DNA of 64,000 nucleotides. Origin: Sulfuritalea sp. (GTDB lineage: Bacteria; Pseudomonadota; Gammaproteobacteria; Burkholderiales; Rhodocyclaceae). This document shows positions 26,491 through 37,514 of the stretch, in pieces. Within the stretch, counting starts at the first letter, position 1; each line of letters begins with the position of its first letter. The translations under genes were made by a program, and so were the position numbers. The notes under the pieces were generated by a model. The model searched no databases and was not told where the DNA came from. It saw only the letters and a program-made list of their open reading frames with translations. The stretch is taken from assembly GCA_022842325.1 (NCBI GenBank), contig JALHPU010000008.1, positions 1 through 64,000 of the forward strand, read 5' to 3'.

Positions 26491-27573
26491 ATGAAAATCA
26501 GCCCTCCACGCAAAGGCCGCGGCGCAGTGATCTCGCCCGACGGCCGCTTCGATGCCTGGCAGCGCGAGGCGGCCGAGGATGGCTGGTGGAACGAGGACGA
26601 GGAAGCGCCGGCCACCGAGTTGATCGTCGATGCGGCGAAGTCGGTGATCACCTACAACAGCTCGCCCGATATTCCCTACGACCGCTCGATCAATCCCTAC
26701 CGCGGCTGCGAACACGGCTGCGCCTACTGCTTCGCGCGGCCTTCGTATGCCTACCTCGGCCTGTCGCCGGGGCTGGATTTCGAGACCAGGATTGCGTACA
26801 AGGCCGACGCCGCGGCCATCCTGCGCCGCGAGCTGGCCAGGCCCTCCTACGTTTGCCGGCCGGTGGCGCTGGGCATCAACACCGACGCCTGGCAGCCGGT
26901 GGAGCGCCGCCTGCGGGTGACGCGCGGCATCCTCGAGGTGCTGGCGGAGACGCGCCACCCGCTGACCATCGTCACCAAGTCGGCACTGATCCTGCGCGAT
27001 CTAGACCTGCTGGCGGACATGGCGCGCGGCAAGCGGGTGCATGCCGCCGTGTCGATCACCACGCTGGATGCCGAACTGGCGCGGACCATGGAGCCGAGGG
27101 CGCCGTCTCCCCGGCGCCGACTCTCGGTGATTGAGGGGCTGGCCGCGGCCGGCATTCCGACCGCGGTGATGGTGGCGCCGCTGATCCCGGCGCTGACCGA
27201 CCACGAGCTGGAAGCCATCCTCGCCGCGGCGCGCGCGGCCGGTGCGACATCGGCCGGCTACATCCTGCTGCGCCTGCCGCATGAAGTGAAGCCGCTGTTT
27301 CGTGCCTGGCTGACGAGCCACCGGCCGGGGCACGCCGAGCATGTATACAGCCTGATGCGCCAGCTCCACGGCGGCAGGGAATACGACAGCGCCTACGGCA
27401 GCCGCCAGCGCGGCAGCGGGCCGCTGGCCGAGATCATCGTCCAGCGTTTTCGCAGCGCGGTGCGCCGGCTGGGGCTGGATGCGCCTTGCCTTGCGCTCGA
27501 TGTCGCGGCATTCCGCCCGCCGCTAAAGCTGCCGAAGCCGCCTGCGACGACGCCACAGATGACGCTGTTTTGA
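26491..27573 (+). CDS. PA0069-family radical SAM protein
   Basis: 360 residues from the ATG at 26491. The radical SAM cluster motif is C-x3-C-x2-C (CEHGCAYC) in NPYRGCEHGCAYCFARPSY, the signature of the PA0069/SplB-like group; the rest forms the partial TIM barrel, with MVAPLIPALTDHE typical of the family. The reaction is unknown. It lies upstream of tsaD on the same strand with a 42-bp spacer. Repeat copy 2 falls inside at 27102-27126, where it encodes APSPRRRLS after MEPR; the family has a similar-length loop here, so the repeat seems to replace rather than add residues (inference). Confidence 0.9.
   Translation: MKISPPRKGRGAVISPDGRFDAWQREAAEDGWWNEDEEAPATELIVDAAKSVITYNSSPDIPYDRSINPYRGCEHGCAYCFARPSYAYLGLSPGLDFETRIAYKADAAAILRRELARPSYVCRPVALGINTDAWQPVERRLRVTRGILEVLAETRHPLTIVTKSALILRDLDLLADMARGKRVHAAVSITTLDAELARTMEPRAPSPRRRLSVIEGLAAAGIPTAVMVAPLIPALTDHELEAILAAARAAGATSAGYILLRLPHEVKPLFRAWLTSHRPGHAEHVYSLMRQLHGGREYDSAYGSRQRGSGPLAEIIVQRFRSAVRRLGLDAPCLALDVAAFRPPLKLPKPPATTPQMTLF
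27102..27126 (+). repeat. Dispersed 25-bp repeat, copy 2 (in radical SAM gene)
   Basis: Core GGCGCCGACTCTCG, in the sense strand of the gene, frame reading PSPRRRLS. Four differences from copy 6, the reference copy in the TRAP permease gene. Confidence 0.65.
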
Positions 27574-27615
27574 AGCGGGCGGGGCCGCGCCTGCCCTGCC
27601 GGTAGAATGCCGCCG

Positions 27616-28629
27616 ATGAAAGTGCTCGGCATCGAATCCTCCTGCGACGAAACCGGCGTCGCGCTCTATGACACCGAGCGCGGCCTGCTCGGCCATGCCG
27701 TGCATACCCAGGTCGCGATGCACGAAGCCTATGGCGGCGTGGTGCCGGAACTGGCCTCGCGCGACCACATCCGCCGCCTGATCCCGCTGCTGGAGCGCGT
27801 GCTGGCCGAAGCCGGCAGCACGCGGCAGGACATCGATGCGATTGCCTACACGGCGGGGCCGGGGCTGGCCGGCGCGCTGCTGGTCGGAGCGAGTTTTGCG
27901 GAGTCGCTGGCACTGGCGCTCGGTGTGCCGGTGCTGCCGGTGCATCACCTTGAAGGCCACCTGTTGTCGCCGCTGCTGGCGGATGACGCGCCGTCCTTTC
28001 CCTTCATCGCCCTGCTGGTCTCCGGCGGGCATACCCAGCTGATGCGCGTGGCACGAGTCGGCGACTACCAACTGCTCGGCGAATCGCTCGACGATGCGGC
28101 CGGCGAAGCCTTCGACAAGACCGCCAAGCTGCTCGGGCTGGGTTATCCCGGCGGGCCGGCGCTGGCCAAACTGGCCGAGTCCGGCAAGCCCGGACGCTAC
28201 AAGCTGCCGCGGCCGATGCTCAACAGCGGCGATTTGTCCTTCAGCTTTTCCGGGCTGAAGACGGCGGTGCTGACCGCAGCCCGCGCGCGGGAATTGAGCG
28301 AGGCGGACAGGGCCGACCTCGCCGCGGAATTCCAGGAAGCGGTGACCGAAGTACTGGCGGCCAAGGCGGTGGCGGCGTGTCGCCAGCACCGACTTTCGTC
28401 ATTGGTGGTGGCCGGCGGCGTCGGCGCCAACCGGCGCTTGCGCGAAAGGCTGGACGCGGCGATGGCGAAGATCGGCGGGCGGGTGTTCTACCCGGAACTG
28501 GAGTTGTGCACCGACAACGGCGCGATGATTGCCTTCGCAGGCAGCCAGCGCCTGCTGCAGGGCGCTGCGCCGGATCGCGGCGGCGCCTTTGCGGTGCGGC
28601 CGCGCTGGCCGCTGGACGAACTGTCCTAG
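27616..28629 (+). CDS. tsaD: tRNA N6-threonylcarbamoyladenosine transferase
   Basis: 337 residues (Gcp/TsaD), which transfers the threonylcarbamoyl group to A37 of ANN-decoding tRNAs with TsaB and TsaE. The start [19 protein letters not shown], iron-binding histidines in the HLEGHLLSP loop, SGGHT and the closing [12 protein letters not shown] are all present. The ATG at 27616 fits the family start. It ends overlapping by 4 bp the stop of a convergent gene. Repeat copy 3 lies at 28374-28398, just before the conserved [14 protein letters not shown]. Confidence 0.97.
   Translation: MKVLGIESSCDETGVALYDTERGLLGHAVHTQVAMHEAYGGVVPELASRDHIRRLIPLLERVLAEAGSTRQDIDAIAYTAGPGLAGALLVGASFAESLALALGVPVLPVHHLEGHLLSPLLADDAPSFPFIALLVSGGHTQLMRVARVGDYQLLGESLDDAAGEAFDKTAKLLGLGYPGGPALAKLAESGKPGRYKLPRPMLNSGDLSFSFSGLKTAVLTAARARELSEADRADLAAEFQEAVTEVLAAKAVAACRQHRLSSLVVAGGVGANRRLRERLDAAMAKIGGRVFYPELELCTDNGAMIAFAGSQRLLQGAAPDRGGAFAVRPRWPLDELS
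28374..28398 (+). repeat. Dispersed 25-bp repeat, copy 3 (in tsaD)
   Basis: Core AGCACCGACTTTCG in the sense strand, encoding RQHRLS in a variable stretch of TsaD; same reading frame as copy 2. Confidence 0.6.
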
Positions 28630-29528
28630 GAACCTAGCAGCTTGCCGATGTGCAGCACGCGCGCGCTCATCGAGCGCATCAGCGCGATGCCGAAAGCCGG
28701 TTGCGCCTTGACCATGGCGACGAATTCATTGCGCCCGACCAGCAGCCAGGCGCTGTCGGTTTCCGCGGTCGCGGTGGCGGAGCGACCGGAGCGGTCGACC
28801 AGCGCCATCTCGCCGAACACGCCGCCCGGTCCGACATGCTCGATCACCGTGCCATCGACCGAGATCGCGATGCGGCCTTTGGTGACGACGAACATGCAGG
28901 CGCCGACCGCGCCCTGGGTGACCACGACCGTGCCGGCCGCGGCGGTGGACGGCACGGGATCGCCGAGCGCGTGCTGTAACTCGGCAATCATTTCCCGGTC
29001 CAGCGTTCCCTTGTGCATCAGCGCTTCGACCGCCGTCTTCTTCGCCGCCGCCAGGCGCGCCACACCGCGGCGCAGGCGCTGGGCCATGACGCTCATCAGC
29101 ATCAGGGCGAACTCGGGCATTTGCTGCAGGGCTTGCTGGAAGGATTTTTCGTCGAGGGACAGTACGCGGCAGTTCTTGCGCGCGGTCGCCGTCGCGCTGC
29201 GCGGCATCTCGGCGATGGCCGCCATCTCGCCGAAGATCTCGCCCGGCGGCACCAGATCCAGCGGCTTGCCGGCGCGCGACAGCATGACGTCGCCATCGAG
29301 CAGCAGGTAGATGCGGGCGCCCCTGGAAAAGAAGCCGGAGGTTTTCTCGTTTTCGGCGAAGATCTGCTGGCCGGCGGGAAACTGTTCCAGGCTGCCGCCG
29401 AGCTTGAAGAACTCCAGCGCGAGCCGGGGTTCGTAGAGCGAACCCGCTTCGCTTGGCGCGGCAGGTTTTGCCGGGGGCGGCGGCGGAGAAGGCTTTTTCT
29501 GTACGCCGGAAAAATCCAGATCATCCAT
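28626..29528 (-). CDS. Protein with two cyclic-nucleotide-binding domains
   Basis: A 300-residue cytoplasmic protein. After a proline-rich N-terminus ([11 protein letters not shown], 11-25) come two CRP-type cNMP-binding domains, at about 45-155 and 180-295. Each has the phosphate-binding cassette form: [22 protein letters not shown] and [22 protein letters not shown], with the Glu and Arg that contact cyclic nucleotides. There is no DNA-binding or enzymatic output, so it resembles a regulatory subunit. It converges on tsaD with a 4-bp overlap. The ligand (cAMP or cGMP) is not predictable. Confidence 0.88.
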   Translation of the reverse strand: MDDLDFSGVQKKPSPPPPPAKPAAPSEAGSLYEPRLALEFFKLGGSLEQFPAGQQIFAENEKTSGFFSRGARIYLLLDGDVMLSRAGKPLDLVPPGEIFGEMAAIAEMPRSATATARKNCRVLSLDEKSFQQALQQMPEFALMLMSVMAQRLRRGVARLAAAKKTAVEALMHKGTLDREMIAELQHALGDPVPSTAAAGTVVVTQGAVGACMFVVTKGRIAISVDGTVIEHVGPGGVFGEMALVDRSGRSATATAETDSAWLLVGRNEFVAMVKAQPAFGIALMRSMSARVLHIGKLLGS

Positions 29529-29568
29529 GGGATTGCATCCTGAAAATTAGCGTCGGAACGAGGGCGGA

Positions 29569-30183
29569 TTATAAGGGCGGGCCGGGCCGCGCTTTCTTCG
29601 GACCGCCTATGCGGCCTTCGCTGCCGGCCAGCAGCTTGGCAATGTTGCTCTTGTGGCGGAAGATCAGCACCGCGCACATGAAGCCGACCGTCACCGTGGT
29701 CTCGATGCGGCCCAGCAGCCACCAGGCGAGCAGCGGCGCCGCGACGGCGGCGACCAGCGCCGCCAGCGAAGAATAGCGCGTGAAGATGGCGACTGCGAGC
29801 CAGATCGCGGCGGTGATGCCGGCCAGTGCGCCGGAAAAGCCCAGCAGCACGCCGAGCGCGGTGGCCACACCCTTGCCGCCCTTGAAGCCGAGGGTGAAGG
29901 GATAGACGTGGCCGAGGAAGGCGGCCAGCCCGGCGATCGCCACCGCCGTGGCGTCAGCGCCGACTCTTGCCGCGATGAACATCGCCAGCCAGCCCTTGGC
30001 CGCGTCGCCGAGCAGCGTCAGCGCCGCCGCAGCCTTGCTGCCGCTGCGCAGCACGTTGGTGGCGCCGGGATTGCCCGAGCCGAAGCTGCGCGGATCGGCC
30101 AGGCGAAAGGCGCGTGAGACGATCACGGCAAAAGGTACGGAGCCGAGCAGATAGCCCAGCACGGCATAAACGAGCAGGTTCAT
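29569..30183 (-). CDS. plsY: Glycerol-3-phosphate acyltransferase PlsY
   Basis: 204 residues from [24 protein letters not shown]; five or so membrane segments. The acyl-phosphate-dependent first step of phospholipid synthesis at the inner membrane. Conserved [18 protein letters not shown] and [13 protein letters not shown] motifs are intact. The ATG at 30183 is the standard start; the frame is open 39 bp further. It is divergent from folB with a 171-bp repeat-rich spacer. Repeat copy 4 falls at 29945-29969 in the loop [10 protein letters not shown]. Confidence 0.97.
   Translation of the reverse strand: MNLLVYAVLGYLLGSVPFAVIVSRAFRLADPRSFGSGNPGATNVLRSGSKAAAALTLLGDAAKGWLAMFIAARVGADATAVAIAGLAAFLGHVYPFTLGFKGGKGVATALGVLLGFSGALAGITAAIWLAVAIFTRYSSLAALVAAVAAPLLAWWLLGRIETTVTVGFMCAVLIFRHKSNIAKLLAGSEGRIGGPKKARPGPPL
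29945..29969 (+). repeat. Dispersed 25-bp repeat, copy 4 (in plsY)
   Basis: Core AGCGCCGACTCTTG on the strand opposite to the gene; the gene reads it as ARVGADATA, the same frame as copies 5, 6, 7, 8 and 15. Confidence 0.65.
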
Positions 30184-30243
30184 TGCGGATTCCCTAGAAT
30201 GGCTCGCATTGTAAAGGAGCATGGCGATGGCCCACCTCGATTT

Positions 30244-30296
30244 CCCCGCCCCGAGGGCGGGGGTGACCAGTCACCTCCCCCGCGCGGCGGGGGAGG
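30244..30296. repeat. GC-rich palindromes upstream of folB
   Basis: Two adjacent hairpins: CCCCGCCC / GGGCGGGG (30244-30251 with 30255-30262) and a 10-bp stem CCTCCCCCGC / GCGGGGGAGG (30274-30283 with 30287-30296), followed by another GC palindrome around 30320-30337. They resemble REP-type intergenic repeats of GC-rich proteobacteria and fill the plsY-folB divergent spacer. Confidence 0.7.
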
Positions 30297-30354
30297 CCGG
30301 GAGGAGGTGCCCAGCATATTCCCGCGCTTGCGCGGGCGGCCCGGCGGAGGCGTA

Positions 30355-30702
30355 ATGGACTTCATCTTCATCGACGACATGCGGGTCGAGGCCCACGTCG
30401 GCATCTTCGAGCGCGAGAAGGCGGCGCCGCAGACGCTGGAGATCAGCCTGACCTTCGGCGTGCCCGACGCCGCGGCGCAGAACGACGACATCGAGCAGAC
30501 CATCCGCTATGACGCCGTGATCGACCGCATCCGCGCCGAACTGGCGACGCGCCACTTCAACCTGCTGGAGACGCTCGGCGAATACGTGATCGGTCTGCTG
30601 CTCAACGAATTCGGCGCGCCCTGGGTCAAGATCAGCATCGCCAAGATGGGCATCATGAAGGGCGTGCGCCGCGTCGGCGTGCAGATCGAACGCTCGCGAT
30701 GA
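30355..30702 (+). CDS. folB: Dihydroneopterin aldolase
   Basis: 115 residues. The start MDFIFIDDMRVEAHVGIFEREK and the LLETLGEYVI and KISIAKMGIMKGVRRVGVQIER segments are those of FolB, which cleaves dihydroneopterin in folate synthesis. GGAGG lies 4 bp before the ATG at 30355; upstream open frame is palindromic repeat. It overlaps the next gene by 4 bp (ATGA). Confidence 0.95.
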   Translation: MDFIFIDDMRVEAHVGIFEREKAAPQTLEISLTFGVPDAAAQNDDIEQTIRYDAVIDRIRAELATRHFNLLETLGEYVIGLLLNEFGAPWVKISIAKMGIMKGVRRVGVQIERSR

Positions 30703-31328
30703 CGCCCCTGCCCGCACCGGCTGAGCTGATCTACGCCGTCGGCATGGCGGCGGTGGCGGTGAATGCCGCCTCGGCGGTGCTGGAAACCGAGGACAAGAAG
30801 ATGGACCTGGTTGGCGCGGTGGTGGTCGGGCTGGCCACCAGCCTCGGCGGCGGCACGCTGCGCGACCTGCTGCTGAACCGGCCGGTGTTCTGGCTGGTCG
30901 ATGTCGCCTACCTGGTCTGCGGCCTGCTCGCGGTGGGCTTCACCTTCGTCCTGGCGCGGCGCATCCGGGTGCGCCCGGGCCTGTTCGTGGTGCCCGATGC
31001 GCTGGGGCTGGCGCTATTCACCGTGGTTGGCTGCCAGGTCGGCCTTGCCGCCGGCGTGCATTGGCTTTCCGTGTCGCTGCTGGGGGTCATCACCGGCGTC
31101 GTCGGCGGCATGCTGCGCGACATCCTGGTCAATGAAGTGCCGCTGGTGATGCGACCCGGCACGCTCTATGCGACGGCCTCCTGGCTAGGTGCGCTGACGC
31201 TGCTCGGCTGCTTGCACTTCGGTCTGGGTGATGCGACGGCGGCGGCGGCCGGTGCCGCGGTGGTGCTCGGTCTGCGCCTGGCGTCGATTCGCTACCAGCT
31301 CAGCCTGCCGACCTACAAGTCGCGCTGA
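30699..31328 (+). CDS. TRIC-like cation channel family (UPF0126)
   Basis: 209 residues, about seven membrane segments in two UPF0126 repeats. Each repeat carries the glycine-rich GGGTLRDLLLNRPVFWL and GGMLRDILVNEVPLVM signature. Prokaryotic TRIC homologues conduct monovalent cations; the physiological role is unclear. It is coupled to folB by an ATGA overlap and converges directly on the ybaK gene with no spacer. Confidence 0.92.
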   Translation: MTPLPAPAELIYAVGMAAVAVNAASAVLETEDKKMDLVGAVVVGLATSLGGGTLRDLLLNRPVFWLVDVAYLVCGLLAVGFTFVLARRIRVRPGLFVVPDALGLALFTVVGCQVGLAAGVHWLSVSLLGVITGVVGGMLRDILVNEVPLVMRPGTLYATASWLGALTLLGCLHFGLGDATAAAAGAAVVLGLRLASIRYQLSLPTYKSR

Positions 31329-31832
31329 TCACTCCTTCAGCGCGCACTCGACGATCTTCGGCTGCAGCACGCGCAGGATGTCGTGCGGATGGACGCCGAC
31401 CAGGTAGCCGCGGCGGCCGCCGTTGATGTAGATCAGCGGCAGGTCGAGGATGGATTTCTCCATATGCACCGGCAGTACTTTCTTGGTGCCGAAGGGCGAG
31501 CAGCCGCCGACCATGTAGCCGGTGTGGCGCAGCGCATCCTCGGGCTTGCAGGGGCCGACCTTCTTGACCCCGATCTGGCGCGCCAGTTCCTTGGTCGACA
31601 CCTTGCGATCGCCGTGCATCAACACGATCAGCGGCTTCGCATTCTCGTCTTCCATGACCAAGGTCTTGACCACGGCGTGCTCGGCGACGTTGAGTTCGCG
31701 CGCCGACACCTGGGTACCGCCATGCTCCTCGTAGTCGTAGAGATGGTTGGAATGGGCGATGTGGTGCTTGTGCAGGAACTTGGTCGCCGGGGTTTCGGGG
31801 CCTGCATTCGGGTAGGTGGCATCGGGTTTCAT
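31329..31832 (-). CDS. ybaK: Cys-tRNA(Pro)/Cys-tRNA(Cys) deacylase
   Basis: 167 residues of the YbaK/EbsC family, a trans-editing enzyme that removes mischarged amino acid from tRNA. Visible: VVKTLVMED with the catalytic Lys, GDRKVSTKELARQIG, GYMVGGCSPFGTKK and ING-GRRGYLVGV. The ATG at 31832 gives the family N-terminus; the longer frame to 31964 overlaps the divergent neighbour. Confidence 0.94.
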   Translation of the reverse strand: MKPDATYPNAGPETPATKFLHKHHIAHSNHLYDYEEHGGTQVSARELNVAEHAVVKTLVMEDENAKPLIVLMHGDRKVSTKELARQIGVKKVGPCKPEDALRHTGYMVGGCSPFGTKKVLPVHMEKSILDLPLIYINGGRRGYLVGVHPHDILRVLQPKIVECALKE

Positions 31833-31911
31833 GCCGCGAATTCTACGCTCCTGCCACGTAAGGAATCGCCGGTTCGCGCGACCAAGGTACGAAGCCGACC
31901 ACCGGAGTGCC

Positions 31912-32682
31912 ATGATGAAACCAGGACGATTTACCGCGCTGATGCTGGCCTGTCTTTGCGGCATGCTGGCCGCCCCAGTCGCACGCGCGGCCGCCTGTGC
32001 GGCGCAAAGCGGCGAACAGCGCGCCGTGCTGCTGGAGCTTTACACCTCCGAGGGTTGCGACAGTTGTCCGCCAGCCGACCGCCGCCTGTCGGGACTCAAG
32101 GACCGGGCCGAGTACGCCGGGCGACTGGTGCCGCTGGCCTTCCACGTCGATTACTGGGATCGCCTGGGCTGGACCGATCGCTTCGCCAGCCCGCTGCATA
32201 CCCGGCGCCAGTATGCGATGGCCGAACTCGCCCGCTCACGCCTGGTGTACACGCCGCAGTTTCTGCGCAACGGCCGCGACTGGCGCAGCGGCGGCAGCCC
32301 GCTCGACGGCCTGCGCGACAGCGCTGCCGCCGCGCGCATCGTGCTGCGCATCGAGACGTTGGGGGCGGCCGGGCTAGCCGTCGGCGGCGAGGTCGTCGCA
32401 GTGCGGCCGGGTCTGGAAACCTGGCTGGCGCTCTACGAAAACAATCTCGAGTCGGTGGTGCGTGCCGGCGAGAACGCCGGCAAAACGTTGCGTCACGATT
32501 ACGTGGTGCGCCGCCTGGTCGGGCCGCTGACACCGGATCGCGAGGGTCGCCTCGCGCTGCGCCAGCAGATTGCGCTCGATGCCGACTGGAAGCGCGCCGA
32601 CCTCGGCGTGGCGGCATTGGTCCAGGACAGGGCCAGCGGCGAGATCGTGCAGGCGCTGCAGCGCCACGCCTGCCCGTCCTGA
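31912..32682 (+). CDS. DUF1223 thioredoxin-like exported protein
   Basis: 256 residues from the ATG at 31912 with GGAG 8 bp upstream. A signal peptide (MKPGRFTALMLACLCG...ARA) is followed by the DUF1223 fold, a thioredoxin-like domain with ELYTSEGCDSCPPAD (C-x2-C) and a conserved FHVDYWDRLGW. Probably periplasmic; family function unknown. It is monocistronic and converges on xerD. Confidence 0.92.
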   Translation: MMKPGRFTALMLACLCGMLAAPVARAAACAAQSGEQRAVLLELYTSEGCDSCPPADRRLSGLKDRAEYAGRLVPLAFHVDYWDRLGWTDRFASPLHTRRQYAMAELARSRLVYTPQFLRNGRDWRSGGSPLDGLRDSAAAARIVLRIETLGAAGLAVGGEVVAVRPGLETWLALYENNLESVVRAGENAGKTLRHDYVVRRLVGPLTPDREGRLALRQQIALDADWKRADLGVAALVQDRASGEIVQALQRHACPS

Positions 32683-32688
32683 GCGCTG

Positions 32689-33594
32689 CTAGCCGCGCGG
32701 GTGGTGCACGCGATGCAATTGCTTGAGCCGCTCGCGCGCAACGTGGGTGTACACCTGCGTCGTCGAGATGTCGGCGTGGCCCAGCAGCAGCTGCACCACG
32801 CGCAGGTCGGCGCCGTGGTTGAGCAGGTGGGTGGCGAAGGCGTGGCGCAGTACGTGGGGCGAGATGCGTTCGCGCGGAATGCCGACCTGGACCGCGTACT
32901 TCTTGATCAGGGTCCAGAACATCTGTCGGGTCATGCCGCCGCCGCGCGCGGTGACGAAGATCGCATCCGAGACATGCTGCTTGAGCAGTTCGCCGCGCGC
33001 CGAGGCGATATAGCGCTGCAGCCATTCGGCGGCGATTTGGCCGAGCGGCACCAGGCGTTCCTTGGAGCCCTTGCCCATCACGCGCACCACGTTGTCGCTG
33101 AGGCTCAGTTCGAACAGGCGGATGCCGACCAGCTCGGAGACGCGCAGGCCGGTGGCATAGAGCAGTTCGAGCATGGCGCGGTCGCGCAGGCCCAGCGGCG
33201 TGCTCACGTCGGGCGCGTCGAGCAGGGCTTCGACCTGCTTCTCTGACAGGGTTTTCGGAAAACGCTGGATCGGTCGCGGCTTGTCGATGTTGAGCAGCGG
33301 GTCGACTCGCAGCCGGCCCTGGTCGAGCAGCCAGCGGTAGCAGCGCCGCAGGCTGGCCATCAGCCGGCGCTGGCTGGCGGACTTGATGCCGTCGGGGCGG
33401 GCGTGCAGAAAGGCGAGGTAGGCGTTGATCGCCGTGTCGTCGGCGCCGACTATTGAAACATCCCGCGTTTGCAGCCAGGCGGCGTACAGCCTGAGGTCGG
33501 TACGGTAGGCGGCGAGGGTATTTCTCGCCAGGCCGTCGGCCAGCCAGAGATGGTCGATGAATTCGTCGATCAGCGCCGCGTCAGATTCCCTCAT
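32689..33594 (-). CDS. xerD: Tyrosine recombinase XerD
   Basis: 301 residues. XerD resolves chromosome dimers at dif with XerC. All catalytic residues are visible: R in LYATGLRVSELVG, K in GKGSKERLVP, HVLRHAFATHLL, LLGHADISTTQVYTHV with the Tyr. The ATG at 33594 overlaps the ogt stop region by 14 bp, so it is coupled to ogt. Assigned XerD rather than XerC by the SPHVLRHAFATHLLNHGADLR signature and length. Repeat copy 5 lies at 33431-33455. Confidence 0.93.
   Translation of the reverse strand: MRESDAALIDEFIDHLWLADGLARNTLAAYRTDLRLYAAWLQTRDVSIVGADDTAINAYLAFLHARPDGIKSASQRRLMASLRRCYRWLLDQGRLRVDPLLNIDKPRPIQRFPKTLSEKQVEALLDAPDVSTPLGLRDRAMLELLYATGLRVSELVGIRLFELSLSDNVVRVMGKGSKERLVPLGQIAAEWLQRYIASARGELLKQHVSDAIFVTARGGGMTRQMFWTLIKKYAVQVGIPRERISPHVLRHAFATHLLNHGADLRVVQLLLGHADISTTQVYTHVARERLKQLHRVHHPRG
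33431..33455 (+). repeat. Dispersed 25-bp repeat, copy 5 (in xerD)
   Basis: Core GGCGCCGACTATTG opposite to the gene, read as SIVGADDTAI in the N-terminal domain of XerD. Four differences from copy 6. Confidence 0.6.
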
Positions 33595-34045
33595 GTTCCA
33601 GCAGCCATCGTTTGATATCGAGCAGAAAGCCGCCGCGCTGGCGGGCGAAACCGCCCAGCCCCTGGTTCGCCGCGACCACGCGATGACAGGGCACGACGAT
33701 CGGGTAGGGATTGGCGCCGCAGGCATTGCCCACCGCGCGCGGGCCGCTGCGAATCGCGGCGGCGACTTCGCCGTAGCTCATGGTCTGGCCGGCCGGAATG
33801 GATGAAATCCGGTCCCAGACGCGGCGCTGGAAATGCGTGCCGGCCGGCGCCAGCGGCAGGCCGAATTCGAAGCGCGGGTCTTTCAGCCAGGCACGCAACT
33901 GGCGCACGGCTTCCTGCGCCAGCGGGGTTTGCGGTGCGAGCTCGGCGCGTAATTCGAGGTAATCGATGCCGGCGATCTCGTCGGCGTTGCATTCGATGCC
34001 GATGCTGAAACCGGGCGCGGAAAGGACGGCGGCATAGGATTTCAT
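33581..34045 (-). CDS. ogt: Methylated-DNA-cysteine methyltransferase
   Basis: 154 residues. It repairs O6-alkylguanine by irreversible transfer to the cysteine of PCHRV (in YPIVVPCHRVV). GTHFQRRVWDRISSIPAGQTMSYGEVA is the usual helix-turn-helix region and ANPYPIVVPCHR the active site. The ATG at 34045 overlaps the DUF1850 stop by 4 bp and the end overlaps xerD, so this repair gene and xerD ride at the end of the TRAP operon. Confidence 0.95.
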   Translation of the reverse strand: MKSYAAVLSAPGFSIGIECNADEIAGIDYLELRAELAPQTPLAQEAVRQLRAWLKDPRFEFGLPLAPAGTHFQRRVWDRISSIPAGQTMSYGEVAAAIRSGPRAVGNACGANPYPIVVPCHRVVAANQGLGGFARQRGGFLLDIKRWLLEHEGI

Positions 34046-34412
34046 GGCGGGCACTTCCTGATGTCGATCACGGCATTATTGTCGATGCCCGGCAGCAGAT
34101 CCGCAAGCGGCCGGCACACCGTGGCCGTGCATAGCGTGTAACCGCCGGCATGCGGGGAATGGGTCAGGCGCAGCACGGTTTGCGGTGGCAGCTTGGGCCG
34201 GTAGTGCCAGACGCCGCTCTTCAATACGGCGCCTTCAGGCGGTTCCATGCCGGCACCGCTGCCGCGGATGCGCGCTTCGGTGATGACCAGTGCGCGGCCT
34301 TCGATGCGCCAGTCCTCTTCCCAGCGGATCTTCTCGATCGAATGGATCCAGCTCAGGGTGAAGCTCTCGACGGCGAGCGAGGCTGCAACCGCGCCCGCCG
34401 CGAGGCAAAGGC

Positions 34413-34416
<4 letters not shown>
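34042..34416 (-). CDS. DUF1850 domain protein
   Basis: 124 residues, beginning with a short hydrophobic export signal (MSLCLAAGAVAASLAVESFTL) and the WIHSIEKIRWEEDW motif of DUF1850. It overlaps the TRAP permease stop by 4 bp (ATGA). DUF1850 genes are regularly found with TAXI-type TRAP transporters and are presumed accessory periplasmic proteins; the role is unproven. Confidence 0.9.
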
Positions 34417-36497
<2,081 letters not shown>

Positions 36498-36510
36498 GGC
36501 GATGCTGCCT

Positions 36511-37458
36511 TTACTTGATCAGCCCGACTTCCCGATAGTATTTCTCGGCGCCCGCATGCAGCGGTGCTGGCGGCGCCTTGGCAGCATTTTCCCGGGTGAT
36601 GGCCTTGGCCGCGGCATGTGCGGCCTGCAGTTCGGGCAGGTGGTCGAAGATGGCCTTGGTCATCTTGTAGGCGGCATCTGCGGACACACCGTCGTGGCTG
36701 ACCAGGAAGTTCTGGATCGTCACCGTGGGTGTTGCCTCGGTCTGGCCGTTGTAGGTGTTGGCCGGCACCGTGCCCGACTGGTAGGCGGCTTCGCCGATCT
36801 TGGCGACGACGTCGGCGGGCACCGAGACGATGACGATCTTGACTGCCGTGGCAAGGTCGCGAATCGCCGCGACGCCGAGGCCGGCCGAAATCAGCGTGGC
36901 GTCGAGCTGGCGGTTCTTCATCAGTTCCACCGACTCGCCGAAGGGCAGGTACTCGACCTTGGCGAAGTCCTTGTAGCTCATGCCGGCGCCCTTGAATATC
37001 GCGCGGGCATTGAGTTCCGTGCCGGATTTCGGCGCGCCGACGGCGATGCGCTTGCCCTTCAGGTCGGCCAGGGTCTTGATGCCGGAATCGGCATTGGCGA
37101 CGATCTGGATGTAGTTGGGATAGATCGCGGCGATGGTGCGCAGCTTGTTCAGCGGCGTCTTGAAACCCGCCTCGGCATCGCCCTTCCATGCATCCGACAG
37201 CGAATCGCCGAGGGTGAAGGCGATTTCGCCGCGACCGGCCTGCAGCAGATTGAGGTTCTCGACACTGGCCTTGGTCACCTGCGCCGAAGTCTTGGCGCCG
37301 GGCATGGCCTTGCCGTAAACCTGAGAAAGGGCGACGCCCATCGGGTAATACACGCCCGAGGTGCCGCCGGTGAGGACGGTGACGAATTCCTGGGCCTGGG
37401 CAGTGGCGGCGATGGCCAGTGCGGCGGCAGCGACAAGCAGGGTGCGTGCTTGCTTCAT
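36511..37458 (-). CDS. TAXI family TRAP solute-binding protein
   Basis: 315 residues. A signal peptide (MKQARTLLVAAAALAIAATAQAQ) is followed by the TAXI fold: VLTGGTSGVYYPMG, GKRIAVGAPKSGTELNAR and a C-terminal PLHAGAEKYYREVGLI. It captures the substrate in the periplasm and delivers it to the fused permease. First gene of the operon TAXI-permease-DUF1850-ogt-xerD. Divergent from the SulP gene, so both promoters should lie in 37459-37514. Confidence 0.95.
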   Translation of the reverse strand: MKQARTLLVAAAALAIAATAQAQEFVTVLTGGTSGVYYPMGVALSQVYGKAMPGAKTSAQVTKASVENLNLLQAGRGEIAFTLGDSLSDAWKGDAEAGFKTPLNKLRTIAAIYPNYIQIVANADSGIKTLADLKGKRIAVGAPKSGTELNARAIFKGAGMSYKDFAKVEYLPFGESVELMKNRQLDATLISAGLGVAAIRDLATAVKIVIVSVPADVVAKIGEAAYQSGTVPANTYNGQTEATPTVTIQNFLVSHDGVSADAAYKMTKAIFDHLPELQAAHAAAKAITRENAAKAPPAPLHAGAEKYYREVGLIK

Positions 37459-37514
37459 GGGTAATTCCTCCGAGTTTGGTTTATTGAGAGGTGAAGCTTA
37501 CAACACTCCGCGAT